A stretch of DNA of 64,000 nt from Nageia nagi (lineage: Eukaryota; Pinophyta), in assembly GCA_050084985.1 (NCBI GenBank), contig JBITNC010000001.1, positions 81,220,001 to 81,284,000 on the forward strand. The letters are read 5' to 3'. Shown here one piece after another: positions 12,305 through 25,795 of the stretch. Each line of letters starts with the position of its first letter. Within the stretch, counting starts at the first letter, position 1. A model generated the notes under the pieces. That model worked only from the letters and a program-made list of their open reading frames with translations, ran no database searches and was not told where the DNA came from. Both the position numbers and the translations under genes were made by a program.

Positions 12305-12844
12305 TTACTTAATGAAACTGTAAATGCACACTTGAGGAATCAATTTTAACTTGTATTCTCTTATTCTTTGAAATATATTTCTCAATTTTGTAAGGATATT
12401 ATCAACATACACCTCAACATTGTCATGGATCATATTAGGAAACATACTCACCATTTCTCTTTGATAAGTTGCACCTACATTCTTTAAACCAAAATACATG
12501 AACACCCAACAAAATATGCCCCAAGGAGTAATAAAAGTTATCTTATGTTGATCCTCCTTGTTGATCTTTATTTTATTGTATCCATAGAAATAATCCATGA
12601 AATATAAAATTTCATGACCTATTGTTGAATCTACAATCATATCAATGTTAGGTAAAGGAAAAGCATCTTTAGTACATGCCTTATTAATATCCCTAAAATA
12701 TGTATAACATCTTATTTCACAATTAGGCTTAGCTATATGAACAATGTTAGAAATCCATGGATAATAATAAATATGAAAAATAAAACTAACAACCAAATAT
12801 TTTTCAATTTCCTTTTTAATTGCAAGAGCTACTATAGGATGCAT
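12305..12844 (-). pseudogene. Reverse transcriptase domain of the Tat-type element
   Basis: A 179-codon stretch contains HPIVALAIKKEIEKYLVVSF, WISNIVHIAKPN, YTYFRDINKACTKDAFPLPN, FMDYFYGYNKIKI, ITPWGIFCWVFMYFGLKNVG and VEVYVDNILTK. It matches the RT palm with fingers. The catalytic YVDD has become YVDN, and the first palm Asp is kept (MDYFYGYN for LDxYxGYN). The rest of RT continues toward 12080 out of frame. Confidence 0.88.
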
Positions 12845-14355
12845 TTTTATAGGTTTTTATTAGACACGATTAACATTTTCATTGATAACTAGATTGTGAG
12901 TGATAAAATTGAGACCAAGACTAGCCATATCAAAATAAGACCAAGAAAAGAAATTAGAAGATTATTTTAATGATAGGTGGTACCTTTCCCTTTCTTTCAA
13001 GGTTAACTAAGCTCATATTTTGATTAACTTTGGATCCTCTTAGATATGGATATTTACCTCTATTATTTCCTCACTAAGACATGATATTTCATCATTGATT
13101 TGGGAAGGCATAAGTAATACCCCTAGTCCTACATCCAAACTTAGTTGTAAGACATATAAAAATGAAGTGATGGTGTTGGGATCCTAACTAAATCACTCCA
13201 TTAAGGAAGGGAAAGAATGAATTTTTAAAGATTGAATACTTAGAATTAGTATTGACTTGATAAAAAATCAATGAAAGTAAGGAAAAAGAGCAAGAAACTA
13301 ACCTATAATATCTATATCATTCATGCTAATCTCCTCACCAAAATAATCTTGATATCACATTGACCAAGCTATAAGCCTCTTTTTATAGGATTTGGAGAAC
13401 TCACTCATTACCCCTAACTTCTCAAGGATAACATCATCATTTTAAAAAATATCCACTTGAACAAAAGTAGCAGGTTTTAAGAATGGAATGAAATAGTAAT
13501 CTTGCAAAGCTTCCATGGGACCATGCATCATACCATAGTGCAATCACACATCAAAAATATATCTAGTGCTATCTTGATTAGTGGTATCAATATGTTGGAT
13601 GGTTGGAGTTGATGACAGTGTGTTAGGTACAAACTCATCAAATCTAATACTAGTGGTTCTCTTATGCTAACCTTTGTTTGGAGTAGGCTCTATGATACCC
13701 TTCTCATTTTTACCCAGTTCTTTTCCACCATATTGATATTTTTACATGTATTGGATAGAGAAAGTAGAATCAATATTATTTAAGAGCATACTTACTTGAA
13801 CTAATGAAATTTGTGAGATAAGAGTAGTATCTTTATTTTCTGATTGAATTTTTTCTTGTTGCTCTCAATGCAACATGATCATGTCTACAATAGGATCCTC
13901 TCCCTTATTAAGAATGGAATGATGGTGCTAAGTTTCATCCTCATCTGGGTGGAAACATTGGGTTTTAGGAGTAGAAAGGGGTCATACAAGATCTCTAAAG
14001 TTTTTCTAGATGTCAATCTATGGAATTTTGTATGTACCTAGACTTACCTTTTGCAAACTAATTTTAGTAACATGAGTTGGTGTGTACTTCTCATTTTACA
14101 CTAAATCATGTGGGATCAAAAACCTTCAAAGTACTTAGCATACATCTATAAGGTTACTTCTACATGAATAGTAACTTATTTTTCTTTGTGTATAAATTTA
14201 ATTAATTGATGCAATGTGGAAGTAACAACCCTAAGTTTATGGATCCATGGTCTACCAAACAACAAATTATATGGTAATTTCACTTGAAAAATATAAACTA
14301 TTTGATAAATAGTTTTCCCTCCTTCTTCAATGGACATTGTAACATAACCAATGCA

Positions 14356-14652
14356 TTATTTTTCATTATTATCAAACCCTTTTATGCTAATTGTAGTTCT
14401 CTTCATTTTTGCATAAATCGAAGGAAAGTACTTTTGCAATAGTTCAATTGAGAAAATATTTACATTGGAACCAATATCAATCAATGCTTTTTTAATAATA
14501 ACACCATCAACATTGACATAAATATACAATCCTAAATTATTTTCTATAATATCTTTAGGTAATTCATTATCTTGAAAGCAAAGCATGTTACAAACTAGAT
14601 TTGTATCAAGATTAGTTACTAATTTTGTAAATTTAGCAACATTAATATCCAC
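14356..14652 (-). pseudogene. Aspartic protease domain of the Tat-type element
   Basis: A 98-codon stretch contains GLYIYVNVDGVIIKKALIDIGSNVNIFS. This is the retropepsin active-site region, where LIDTGSxxNI is expected and LIDIGSNVNI is seen (Thr/Ser to Ile beside the catalytic Asp). It is flanked by the LGLYxxV and IKGFD blocks usual for Tat-lineage protease. It sits between gag (higher coordinates) and RT (lower coordinates). The 1.5 kb between protease and RT is decayed linker without readable domains. Confidence 0.72.
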
Positions 14653-15013
14653 ATTAACTTAAGTATTTTTAAATATTTCTATGATCAATTGACAATTGTA
14701 AAAGTTTTAAAATAGTTATCTTGGCATGAGTTACCTTTAGTTTCTCATGGATTTGTTATGTATCAGAATTATAAGAGATTTTTATTCTTTTTGTCATGGC
14801 CAGATTAACACTCCCTCTAGGCCTTCCTCTCCTAGTGGCACTGCATAGTTCTTGGTTGAATATAATGTTCGTTGTAAGTGGTTTAGTTTCTTATAAATAT
14901 ACTACATGATCCTTATAATGTATATTTCCATTATCTAACAATTTCTACAATTATTTCCTTAGGATCATGCAAGCATTCATTTTGTGACCTTTAACTTTGT
15001 AATATTCGTAAAA

Positions 15014-15763
15014 TTATGCTTCATTGTACCAACTAGGTTTATCATCATGGGGATCTAGTTCTTTCTTTGGATTAAGATTGAGTAACCCCTTTTGTAATAA
15101 ATCCTTGAACATAATGGCAAGAGCTAAAGGTAACCTTATGTTCTTGAAATTTTGTTTTTCTTGACTCTTTTGTTTCTCTTTAAATTGGGGTTCTTTTATG
15201 GCATGAACCCCTTTGTATTTCTTTTTTATATATTCCTTTCTTTTTCCCTTTAGGATTATTTCCATACTCTAAATCACCCATATCAAATAAGGACTTCTCC
15301 TTTTAGGTAAGCTTATGCATAATTTCTATAAATGTAAGTATCATGTAATCTAAAGCTATGAATTTAAATTTAGGATGGATGTTATGAATAAACATATATG
15401 TAAGATGAGACTCAGATAATGGCTTAGGAATCATGCTCCATATATTTTGAAATATTTGTGCAAAATTATCAAATATTTCATTTAGACCTTGTATGGGACT
15501 AACTAAATTTGAAACTATCATTTTTTAAGGAATTTGATATTTAAAATGAATATAGAATTTTGACATAAGTTATGCATAACAATTAATAGACTTAGCAGGT
15601 AAAGAGAAGTATCAATTGAGAAAATATCCTCTAAATGTGATAGGAAATACTTTGTAATCAAATCATCATTCATTCCAAATTTCAATTTGAACTTCATTTT
15701 GAAATCCTTGATATGAGCCATAGGATCTCCCTCACCATGATATGAATCAAATATAGGCTCCAA
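15014..15763 (-). pseudogene. Gag remnant of the Tat-type element
   Basis: Three abutting minus-strand stretches form a decayed gag. The start (15763-15518) has FDSYHGEGDPMAHIKDFKMK and LITKYFLSHLEDI, the gag-domain opening (YDGxxDPxxHLxxF). The middle (15521-15303) has LNEIFDNFAQIFQNIW. The end (15265-15014) is Lys-rich with FKDLLQKGLLNL and PHDDKPSWYNEA. The opening is convincing and the remainder follows by continuity. Confidence 0.72.
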
Positions 15764-16263
15764 TTATAGATCTGGTGCCCTAGTATTGTGAATTTCATCA
15801 CATAATGAATTCAAATACCTAGAAATGGGAGGAGTAGCAACAATGAATCAATTTTTTTCCATTTATAATCCCTCACCCTTTCACTCAATATCATCATCAT
15901 TCCTTTGAAGCTCGTAATATCATGGAAAAATGGATGTAAAGAATTGTAGGAATGTAGGGCTCAATGTATAACAAAATTTAGATATGATAGGTAGGGTTAA
16001 GAAACACTAATGAATAATGAAACAAGTAATTACCACCTCTCAATTATTCAAGATCATGTCATAGTTACTTATGCAAAACCCCTCCACCTTTAGAGGTAAC
16101 AGTTGAGTGCTAAGGATCCTCCTTAGGCTTATTATGATGCCAAGCCGACTTGTTATCATAAAACATAAAGGTATATGAGAGTACATAATGATAAGAGCAT
16201 TTAATTAATAAAATAAATGAATAAATTCAAATACCTAAAAAGGTATCTTAATTAAATTAAATT
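15764..16263. other. Unassigned sequence, probable leader of the Tat-type element
   Basis: This lies upstream of the minus-strand gag. No LTR partner, primer-binding site or open frame could be defined. It ends where a repeat shared with 33.2 kb and 63.8 kb begins. Confidence 0.35.
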
Positions 16264-16470
16264 TTTTTTTAGGTGTTAACAAGAATAAAAAGGATGTATG
16301 CTAATATGAATCTAAATGCTTTCTAAAGTATAGATACCAGGGAATACTAGGATCTCTATCTCCTAAAATTCAATGAAAGAGCTATCATAGAGCATAAAGC
16401 AATGTGAAGGTATCTTCTACACCCAAAATGGATGTCTCACATAGTGCAAGGCGTATGAAGATCTATTAAG
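16264..16470. repeat. Dispersed 200-bp repeat, copy 1 of 3
   Basis: This block (containing GCTAATATGAATCTAAATGC and GGTATCTTCTACACC) recurs at about 33225-33410 and 63772-63940. The last two are nearly identical and copy 1 is more diverged. It flanks, together with the 33.2-kb copy, an ancestral sequence later split by the 17484-31188 insertion, so it could be the end repeat of an older element. Confidence 0.75.
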
Positions 16471-16612
16471 AATGATATTAGGTTAATCATAATAGATGGA
16501 ATTTATATAATTCTTTGTAAGGTAATATTTTATAATGCTAGAAGTGAGGAATAATTAAGTTCAATAATATCAATAAAAACTTTCTATTGTTAAAAATATC
16601 ACTACATAATTA

Positions 16613-17393
16613 AAAAAAAGGATATCATTCCATTAAGTCTAACATGCCTATGTAATGGATATAAAAGGTTTCTACAAAATAATTTATGAATATAAAAATT
16701 AGCTAATCCATCATGTACTAAGAACATGTATATTCTAAAATATAAATAAAATTTGTTATATTTTAATTAGATTTTTTATTTTTTTTGGATATAAGTCAAC
16801 AATGTTAATACTACGTTAATGTTAATTTTTGGAACTATTCAAGGGCATATTCCTCGATACTATAGGGAAAAAATAAGTTACAACATTTCATCATGAATGA
16901 AAGTTTTGCATAATAATTTGAAGTAACAAAAAGAAGAGTAGGATTTTCTTTTACCTTAAATATTAGAAATTTTAGAATGTTGAGTATAGGGTAGGGAAAG
17001 ATATAAAATCTTACAAGATAATATATTGCTTATCAAGCTAGTGTAATCAAAATGATTATTGTTGGGATTATCATATATGGTGCTCAATTCCTCTTACATT
17101 TATTTTCCTTATCTTGGTATTGATATAAAATACAATAAATTAGGTTAAGGATAAGAATTTGAGGGTTGATAGGTTTTAAATCATTATAATTTTTTGAGAA
17201 AATGATGTAATATTTTGGATCAATAAAAACTAGGATGAGAGGTCATTGTAATAGTTACTTTTTACAAAGGAAAATTAGTTCATATTTATGACATAAGAGA
17301 ATAGAAAGAGGTTGATTATGATTAGGATTGGTGACTCAAGATCTAATAATTAACATTATACTAAATAATTATAACTAAAGTAAATATGAAAAG

Positions 17394-17428
<35 letters not shown>

Positions 17429-17483
17429 TAACTCTTAATCTTAATCTCAATTAATTAGATATGTTTAGTATAATTAATCTTAA
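16613..17483. repeat. Left flank of the gag/PMD element; paralogous to 48766-49717
   Basis: The sequence from AAAAAGGATATCATTCCATT onward aligns collinearly with 48766-49717. At 17483 this copy is interrupted by the TGTAGATGCC LTR start, whereas the 49.7-kb copy runs on uninterrupted into sequence matching 31189 onward. A (TA)n microsatellite lies at about 17393-17424. No coding content is seen. Confidence 0.85.
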
Positions 17484-18176
17484 TGTAGATGCCTAAAAAT
17501 GATTTATTATTTATTTAATTAATCATATTTAGCACAATAAATGATTAAACGTAATAATGTATAAAAAGATAAAATGTTAGTGCAATATCATGTGCTAAGA
17601 CCAATGTAATATAATATACCATGGTTTATATTTTACATTATCTTGAATATTAAAAATATTATTATCATTGCTATGTGTTAGCTTTCACCCCTTTCTATTT
17701 CCTTCTAGGTTATAAATATAGGAGGTGAAGATTGACATCCCTATCAAAACTCTTTGATAGGTGGTTGTCCCAAACATCAAACTTACAATGTCTCCTGATG
17801 CAACCTATATATTTTCTATGAAATTGATAATGTGCAAATCCTACAGTGCTAGCGATGTGTACCTTCTACATCGAGAGGTCTAGACTTCAAGGAATGACTT
17901 GTGATACCACTCTAGTGAATATTTATTTAAAGATCATTTGAAATCCAATCATAATCCTCTGCATATTCATTGTTATCTACTCTTGAGTATTGTTCATACA
18001 TGGGCTATAGGCCCACTATGTATCATATATATATGTTAAATGTATGTATGTATGTATGTGTGTGTGTGTGTGTGTATATATTTGTAATATGATATAGAGT
18101 TATTATTCATTGTATTCATAGACCAAATTTATTTATTTGTAGATTTATTTATTAATTAAACATTTTTGGGTATACA
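17484..18176 (+). repeat. 5' LTR of the gag/PMD element
   Basis: The 693-bp LTR begins TGTAGATGCCTAAAAATG and ends GGGTATACA, with an internal GT/AT microsatellite at 18040-18080. It aligns with 30463-31188 and, over its first part, with 24574-24870. TTGGTGAACCTGACATT, three bases after its end, is the candidate primer-binding site; I do not assign the tRNA. Confidence 0.85.
18040..18080. repeat. (TATG)n/(TG)n microsatellite inside the LTR
   Basis: A run of TATG repeats passes into TG repeats in the 5' LTR. The equivalent place in the 3' LTR is (TA)n, so the tract has changed composition since insertion. Confidence 0.9.
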
Positions 18177-18299
18177 TTTTGGTGAACCTGACATTCTTAC
18201 ACACCTAGGTCTTGACCTAGGGCATCTTTTTAAAAATTCATGAATCCATTCTTACTATTATTTGTCCCTTTAACTAAAGCTCTTTGGATAATAGCTAGA

Positions 18300-20345
18300 G
18301 AAGATGAAAAGTAGGGTTTTCTCTACCTATATTGAAAAGATGTATTTAAATGTAGAAAACCTTAGGTATCCAAAGAGGGGGTTCATTTTAATGATGTTCG
18401 AAGAAGTATTAGGAATAATCTTGATCTTCCTCTACAAGAACCTCATCCTAATACTCCCAATGATTTTGAGTCTACAAGATCTAGAAAAAAAATGGATATT
18501 ATTGATGAAAATCACAATAGATTTTATCCTAATATTGATCATTTTGAATTTAAAAATGTAGATTTGAATAGTCATTCTAATGAAAGTAATGGTGAAATTC
18601 ATGAGTTAGATAAAATTCCTAATCATGTTAAATCTATATAGGAAAAAGGTTAGAATATTTTTTTACTCATAATTATAAAACTATTATTGATATTGTAACA
18701 CATTATGAGCTCTTATAAGAAAACTTTGCAAACTTAAAATCATCATATAGTTTGTTTTCATATGAAAATGCAAGATTTATGTGATGAAGGGTTCATACCA
18801 TTGATGCGAACTTGATGATGTACATGAGGCTAAGATAGATTTACCTCTTGAAATACCTATACAACTTCCATATGATGAAGTTGTAGATGATAATGGAATG
18901 GAGGATGTTGATAAAGATTACAAGTACCTCATCCTCAAACCTGATCACTTCAAAAGAGGTAAGTCTATTACAGGTAAGGATATTGTACAAGATGATAACC
19001 CTAATGATAAACTAGAAAAATAACTTGATAAGATTGTTTATGATGCTTATATGTTACAACATAATTGGACATTAGAAGAACATAATATCAAAACTAAAAT
19101 TCCTCTTGAATTATAAGATACTAGTAGTTAGTCTTTAGAACCTCTTCAAAAACAAATGGATGTCTTAATTCAAATGCTTGATAGACTTGAACATGAAAGA
19201 GTATATAGAGTAGGTTCATTTTTTGTACTCAAAGAAAATGAACATAGAAAGGCACAAATTCCATGTCAAACCCCTCCACCTCCCCAAAATAAGAATCACC
19301 TAAGGATGTAGATAACAAACAAAATTAGAGTTAATGGCTAATGATGATGATTTATTATTTTTTTTAAAGAGGCAATTAACAGATAGAATTCTTGCTAAAG
19401 TAATTACTGGGAAAAAGAGTATTAAGTTTACTAAATTTTATGGTTTGCAAGATCTTAATATGCATGTTAGAAAATTTCAAGAAGAAGCTATGGAATATAT
19501 GCATGATAAAGATATGCTTACTAAATTGTTCTCACATAGTTTGGAGGATGAAGCATTAAAATAGTATTTTTAGTTTCACAAAAAGAGCATTGACATGTAT
19601 GAGGATTTAATTCATCAATTTTTGCAAAATTTCAAGTATAATATTACTGAAAAAGTTTACTTCAAGGATTTGTGTAAGATTAAGCAATTTCCTAATCAAT
19701 CTATTCACAATTTTGTTAAAGTATGGACACACATTGCTAATAAAATCACTATGCTTGAGTAAATTTGAAACATAAATTTGCAAATGCTTTATTACCTACA
19801 TATAAATTACTAGAAATCTTTAATTGTGATATGACACTAGGCAATATGATGGATATTGTATTTAAAAAAGAGACATGCATTAAAAGATTATATGCTATGC
19901 GTAATAATAGTACCCCTACATATCAAAAGATAGTGCAAAAGCTTGAAAATAGTAAAAAAGCTAAAGTAAACAATGTTAGTAATAAACATAAAAATAATCC
20001 TAAACCTAGGAGGAAGTTCACACCTTTGACTAATACTATTGATAATATTCTTAATGTATTGTTAAAAGAAGATCTTATTTAACTTCCTCCTACTATTGAG
20101 CTTAAGTTTCCAAATGGTGTCCCTAAATTTTTTTTGATATGAGGAATTTTGCAATTATCATAGGGTTCCTAGACATATAAAATGTAATTAGAGGAATTTA
20201 AAGCATATCATACATGATTTCATTGATAAAAAGACTACTAAGATGAATGAAAAAGCTACTATAGAACCTGGACCTTACATCCTAATAATGTGATTGTACC
20301 TTCCTTTTCATCTTACAACTTGATTATGAGTTGATTTATTTTTAT
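18300..20345 (+). pseudogene. Gag remnant, first internal unit
   Basis: A degenerate plus-strand gag is read through several frames. The clearest section (19334-19760) has KFYGLQDLNMHVRKFQEEAM, LTKLFSHSLEDEALK, YEDLIHQFLQNF and KVYFKDLCKIKQFPNQSIHN, the pattern of the Ty3/gypsy gag domain. A CNYHRVPRH block lies at about 20150-20180, where a zinc-knuckle-like C/H motif occurs in Tat-lineage gag, but the final Cys is lost. Protease and RT should follow but do not; the antisense gene begins instead. Confidence 0.8.
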
Positions 20346-20639
20346 TAGAAATTATTTGTGATTTGCTTTGTGCATTATGAAATGATTGAATTTTGTGCAT
20401 TATGACTTGTTCATGTTCTATTTATAATGGTGTGAAAATAAAATTTATTACATGCAAAGTTTCCTGTTAAGCAAATTTTTGTTGTTAACTTGTAAAATTA
20501 AACTTACAAATTTAAAATGCATTCCCATTTAAGCAAATAAATTGAAAAAATAATCAACTACAATATTTTGAGCCAAAAAATGATTATATATATATATATA
20601 TATGAATACAAAATAAGGGAGGTCCTATGACCATGGCCC

Positions 20640-22690
20640 TCACTGAGCAAGAGAACTACCACCACTACTGGTAGTATCTCCTGTCCTAGCCTTAACCCTA
20701 TGATTGCTACCATTAGCTACTATCCTTGATGTGTCTTACAATATACCACTTGTTGTCATCCATGTCTCTTAATGAGGTTCTTTGCTCTCACAAACTTGAC
20801 CTTGAGAGTGGTGATCCCTTTCTCCTTGGCCTCTAGCTTGTCCATCTGACTACTAGTTTGGAGGTGGCATGGTCAGTCTCTCTTATAACCTCTTCACATA
20901 TTGCTCTAGAGTTGAAATATGTGAACCCCACTGAGCTAGGGTGGCCTATGGTGTGGTAACCTAGGCTTCATGAGCCTAAGTCTCATAACCTCCACTTCTA
21001 ATGAAATGATCTGCCTATTTGTATCTCTTGCACTCAAGTAAAATTCATGATTAATTAAGCATTTTGACATGGATAAAAACTAAAAATAAAATAAAATTTG
21101 AATGCTTTCTTACCTAGTGCCACTAAGGACATAGCTATGGCTAATACAACTAAACTTAGTGTTTTTAGTGCCTCTCCCTCCTGCATTATAATGTCAAGGA
21201 TGGGATTGTTCACTTGAGGATGATCCCTCATTAGTAGCCTTGTATCCCTCCTCATCATCATCCTCATCCATCCCAAGGTCCCAAAGAGGGACTCTGATCA
21301 ACCATGCTGCATAATTAGAGATAATTATGGGTTCCATGGAGAAATTGGTAGCCTCATCCATTTTCCTCAACTCCTCCCATGTGATCCTCCATGCCAAAAT
21401 AACCTATGTCCCCACAAGCATGTCCCTCTCATCCATGTTTTATTAATAACATCTAGGTACTAGTGTGATCCCTTGTTGGATCCCAACTTACATCAGTATA
21501 CACTGAGGGTGGTATGGCTCCACTACCTTCCTCCACATCTAGAGAAAATACTCCTAATGTACCCATGCTAGCTAATCCATAACACATCCCACATAAATTC
21601 TTGATAGCAAACAATTATTAGGTCCATCATCTATAATGTGTCCACTTATCATCTTCTCACCTCTAAGGAGTGAAGATACCTATATCCTTAACCATTAGAG
21701 GTCTAGCATACCAAAGCTATATCTCTTGGGTCCTCCCTTTCTTGTTGTAGTCCCATGGGCCTCATCACTACTATGTGCTCATATACCCATATCTGTAGCA
21801 ATCCTGCATAGGAAATCAACACATTGAACTTATCAAAATTGATGAAGTTGTATAGGTACCTATACAATTGAGCTATAAATAAGGTTCTTGAAGAAAATTA
21901 CCCTCCCCTCTTGCATATCTATCTTACCACCCAAACCAGTCTGAGTGGGATGGTCTAGCTACTCTTGTTTAGACATAAGTAAGTAGCTATAATTTTAGCT
22001 ACATATAGATGTAAATATTATCCTATTGGGGAAAATTGACACACCTTCACCAACCTAGCCAATTGATGTTCCTAATCATGATCTACCTCCATGATCAACC
22101 AAAGTACCTCTTTCTCCTAGAAATTGTTGTCCAAAATCTCCCTCTGGTGTAAAAGGCTTCCCCTGAGTGTGATGTTCATTTCATTGAGGGTCATTGAAAT
22201 GAATAGTAGTATTGGTCCCATCTCTATGCCAATGCTATCAATAGTAGTAGATCTTGTTGTACATGCCCAATGATGGCTAGGTCTGCTAGCTCACATCTCG
22301 ATAGAATATCATTAATGTGGTTGGTTCTCAACCAACCCCTCACCTTCTCTAAGGTGGTTGTGGTCATCGATCCTCCCTGAAAAAGAACCTTGCATTCCTA
22401 CAAGGAATTAAATAACAAGTTGATTAATAAAATGCTTGATGAGGTTAAAATCAAATTAAAAATGATAAACAAGATGAAAATGTGAATTATAAAAGAAAAT
22501 GTAAGCAAAACCACTTACCAAATACTCATATGAAAGGGAGAGGAGATACTTTGCTATGTGATCCCTTAAGCTAGTAATGGGGCATCCAAATGCCCTCCAT
22601 ACCTCATCTACCATCCTGAAGACTAAAACAAAGTGCAAAATGGTGAAAAATGCATGTATGCAATGGTAGGTAAGGGAAAACAACATCTAA
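20640..22690 (-). pseudogene. Antisense plant mobile domain (PMD) gene, copy 1
   Basis: Minus-strand gene remnant with recognisable introns. An exon with VDEVWRAFGCPITSLRDH ends at a GT donor (TTTG|GTAAGT, about 22519). The acceptor TTGTAG|GAATGC lies at about 22402. The next exon reads EKVRGWLRTNHINDILSRCE then RWDQYYYSF, the opening of a PMD (aminotransferase-like plant mobile domain). The FHxxxGEMxITL motif is split by a frameshift and a deletion. WRITWEELRKMDEATNFSM follows at about 21390. A second intron starts CTAG|GTAAGA at about 21113. The last exon has a coiled-coil-like stretch and stops at 20640. Stops show it is inactive. The PMD call rests mainly on copy 4. Function in the element is unknown; the start is uncertain. 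Confidence 0.65.
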
Positions 22691-24573
22691 GCAAGTCAAT
22701 CGAACTCATATCCAATTGTGCATAGCTAGAAGATAAGTCAACATGCGAGAAGGGATTTAGAGGAAACAAGGGGGTCAAAGTGCCAATTTAGAAAGATAAA
22801 AAAATCAAAATGACAACTTTTCAAATTGAATTAGTCTTTTATAATTTCTAAATTGCTTTGAAATCCTAGGCTTTTTCCTTTTCTCTAGTAGATGCCCTAA
22901 ATCATTATTTTGTGTTTTCAATATGCATTAATTTATTTTAAATGCCTATCATATTTTTTTCAAAAAATTCTAATGCTATTTGTATGCTACCAACAGCATC
23001 CATTTCTTTGAATTAAGTGTGCATTCAGGGACCAATGACTTATAATTATTTATACATGCATTTTCATTCCTTACCAATCATATATGATTAAAATTGTGCC
23101 ATTTTTGTTATTTGAAATTATTTATAACAAATGCATTGTGCCAATAGCTTGGAATTGAATAAATTAGCAAAAAATCTAAATGTGCTATCTTAATTTTGGT
23201 TTTAATACATGTTATTAAATGGTCAGTACACTTATACAGTTGCTTTATATGATTAATTGTTATTGGCAAAATTTTATATATTTAAATTGCACTTCAACCT
23301 TCTATCTTCAAATATATCTATTATTTGCATTTCAATGTCAATCAAAAATTCTTGTTTCAAAGCCAATTGAAGATACTCTTGATTTTGAAAAATGATGTAT
23401 TTTTTTCCATGCCACCAGCGATGTGCATATTGCAAAATTGCATGATCTTTAAAATAATTACAAGGTTTTCATATTATTTATGATTCATCAAGATGATTAT
23501 TGGAATATTATATCACTTGCAAAAACAAATTACAAATGTTCACAAATATTGCTATTTTTTAAATTCCATGAAAATCTTATGATAAATTGGATTGTTATTT
23601 TCTTCATGAATGGAAGCAATATGATACAAATAGTTTTCAATCAAATATCTTTCAAATTGTTGTACTTGAAATGGAAAATATCACACCACCAATTAAGTGC
23701 AATTATTATAAATATTTTGGAAATGGGGCATATTGTAATTTTTTTAAACCTTCATCCATTTACATGATTTTTTCATTCACATGAATTGCTTTAAGGTTAA
23801 GGATCAAAATTATTGAAAATATGATCATGAAATTTTAGGCATACCACAAAGCTAGCAGCGTGGATATACATTGAATATTCATGAAAATTGAAATTTTATA
23901 ATGAAATCCTAATAAATAATCAAATCTATGGTTCATTGATAGAAATTGAATATACTGGTTCATCGATATACTAAAAAATGTTTCATAGCCATGGTCATCC
24001 CATGAGAAAATATTGTATTGTTATAGGACATCACCATTGTGAGTCATTGAATGGATATTTATATACTATAATATATCATTCATAGTAGTCTATAAATCAT
24101 GTATATTGCAAGCATGGGGCATCATAAAGAACCCATGCACTTGCTTTTCATAGATTATGAGTTATTTATCATAGTAGTCTATGTATCATTATTTATATCA
24201 CTATGAGTTGCATTGGCCATAGTAACACACTGCATATTATATTTATTTCATCCTTGATATTTACATTTCTTATTCTTTCATGGATGTTATCTATGTGAGT
24301 ATATATTATTTCATCTTATAGATATTATCTGGGTGAGTAGGATTAGCATAGAATGCTCACCTCATAGATGGAATCCTAGATTCAGCTTGATTACTTGACA
24401 TAACAAGAGTTAGGGGAAACAAAGACCAAAAGGGGGTAAACAACATATCATACTTATATTTTGGTAAAAACAAAGAAGTCCACTTTACTATTGAAAATCT
24501 TTTGTTCTTCTCTAGACTTCTTTGGATTATGCAATTTCAATGTTTTTCATTACATATCCAAAGAGGGGAAAAT
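22691..24573. other. Conserved non-gag 3' region of the element, unit 1
   Basis: This section is repeated in all four internal units and ends in the polypurine tract AAAGAGGGGAAAAT. It contains a short plus-strand frame (23587-23784: FLHEWKQYDTN, FQIVVLEMEN, CNYYKYFGNGAYCNF) that stays open in every unit, plus inexact duplications around ATCATAGTAGTCTATG at about 24085 and 24175. I recognise no family. It could hold the promoter of the antisense gene. Confidence 0.5.
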
Positions 24574-24870
24574 TGTAGATGCATAAAAATGATTTATTAT
24601 TTATTTAATAAATCATATTTAGTGCATTAAATGATTAAAAGGTAATAATATATAAATTAAGATAAAATGCTATTGCAATACCATGTGCTAAGACCCATGT
24701 AATATCATATACCATGGCTTATATTTTAAGTTATCTTAAATATTGAAAAGATTAATATTATTGCTATGTGTTGGCTTTCATCTCTTTCAATTTATTTTCA
24801 GGTTATAAATATGGGAGGTGAAGGTTGACATCCATATTGGAACTGTTTGATAGGTGGTTTTCCCAAACAT
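24574..24870 (+). repeat. Truncated internal LTR between the two units
   Basis: It begins TGTAGATGCATAAAAATG directly after a polypurine tract and matches the first 297 bp or so of the flanking LTRs. It stops at CCCAAACAT, where it joins the gag coding region without the rest of the LTR, primer-binding site or gag start. The same junction is present at 55089-55385, so it predates the duplication. Confidence 0.85.
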
Positions 24871-25795
24871 GTATCATGTATAATATTGCTAAAAAAGTTT
24901 ACTTCAAGGATTTATGTAAGATTAAGCAATTGCCAAATCAATCTATTCATGATTTTGTTAAAGTATGGACACATATTACTAATAAAATCACTATTCCTAA
25001 GCAAGATTTGAAAGATACATTTGTAAATGCTTTATTACCTGCATATAAATTACTAGTAATCTCTAATCATGATATGACATTAGGCAATATGATGGATGTT
25101 GTATCTAAAAAAGAGCCATGTATTAAAAGATTATATGCTATGCATAATAATAGTACCCCTACATATCAAAATATAATGTAAAAGCTTGAAAATAATGAAA
25201 AATTTGAAGTAAATAATGTTAGTAATAAACATAAAAATAATCCTAAACCTAGGCAAAAGTTTACACCTTTGACTGATACTGTTGATAATATTCTTAATGT
25301 CTTGTAAAACATGATCTTATTGAACTTCTTCCTATTGTTGAGCCTAATTTTCCTAATGGTGTTCCTAAAAAAATTTAATATGAGGAATTTTGCAATTATC
25401 ATAGGGTTCCTAGACATCTAACACACAATTGTAGGACTTTAAAGCATATCATACATTATTTCATTGATAAAAAGTCTATTAAGATGGATGATGAAGCTAC
25501 TGCAAAACTTGGACCTATATAGCTTGATAATGGGAAGTTAGGAGTGTTCGCTAATCCTCTACCTCCTTCACAACCAAGAGGCTACATTGTTATAATAAGT
25601 ACTTCTAATGATTTGAATTATTATTTTACTCATAAACATGGATGCAAGCTTGATAGCCCAAACAAGACTAGAAATAGAGAAAAAACCCATGCCACCAAAA
25701 ATATGCACCACTATTCCAATAGAACCAACAATGTGAAAAATGCAAAATCAAAGGTGCCTCTTTTTGTTCCTAAATCTATTAAATGTATCTAGGTT
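24871..25795 (+). pseudogene. Truncated gag remnant, second internal unit
   Basis: Gag resumes at YNIAKKVYFKDLCKIKQLPN, equivalent to about 19640 in unit 1, and runs through DTFVNALLPAYKLL to a zinc-knuckle-like CNYHRVPRHLTHNC at about 25386-25430. A further C-terminal part follows (25544-25792: PPSQPRGYIVIISTSND), not seen in unit 1. Several stops and a frameshift near 25300 inactivate it. Confidence 0.78.

Larger units (their letters stand above)
11136..15763 (-). mobile_element. Decayed Ty3/gypsy Tat-type retrotransposon, integrase not found
   Basis: On the minus strand, from high to low coordinates, are gag, protease, RT, RNase H and a second NNMxEYE-type RNase H. A duplicated RNase H of this kind marks the Tat/Ogre-like lineage of plant Ty3/gypsy elements. 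Integrase should follow below 11136, but only unassigned sequence and a possible copia LTR are seen there, so the element is probably truncated. No LTR pair was identified. Stops separate all domains. Confidence 0.8.

Noticed and set aside
22456-22686. Hydrophobic minus-strand frame that could look like a membrane protein
   Set aside because: Most of its hydrophobic part is intron sequence on both sides of a PMD-gene exon (VDEVWRAFGCPITSLRDH); the splice borders explain it better.
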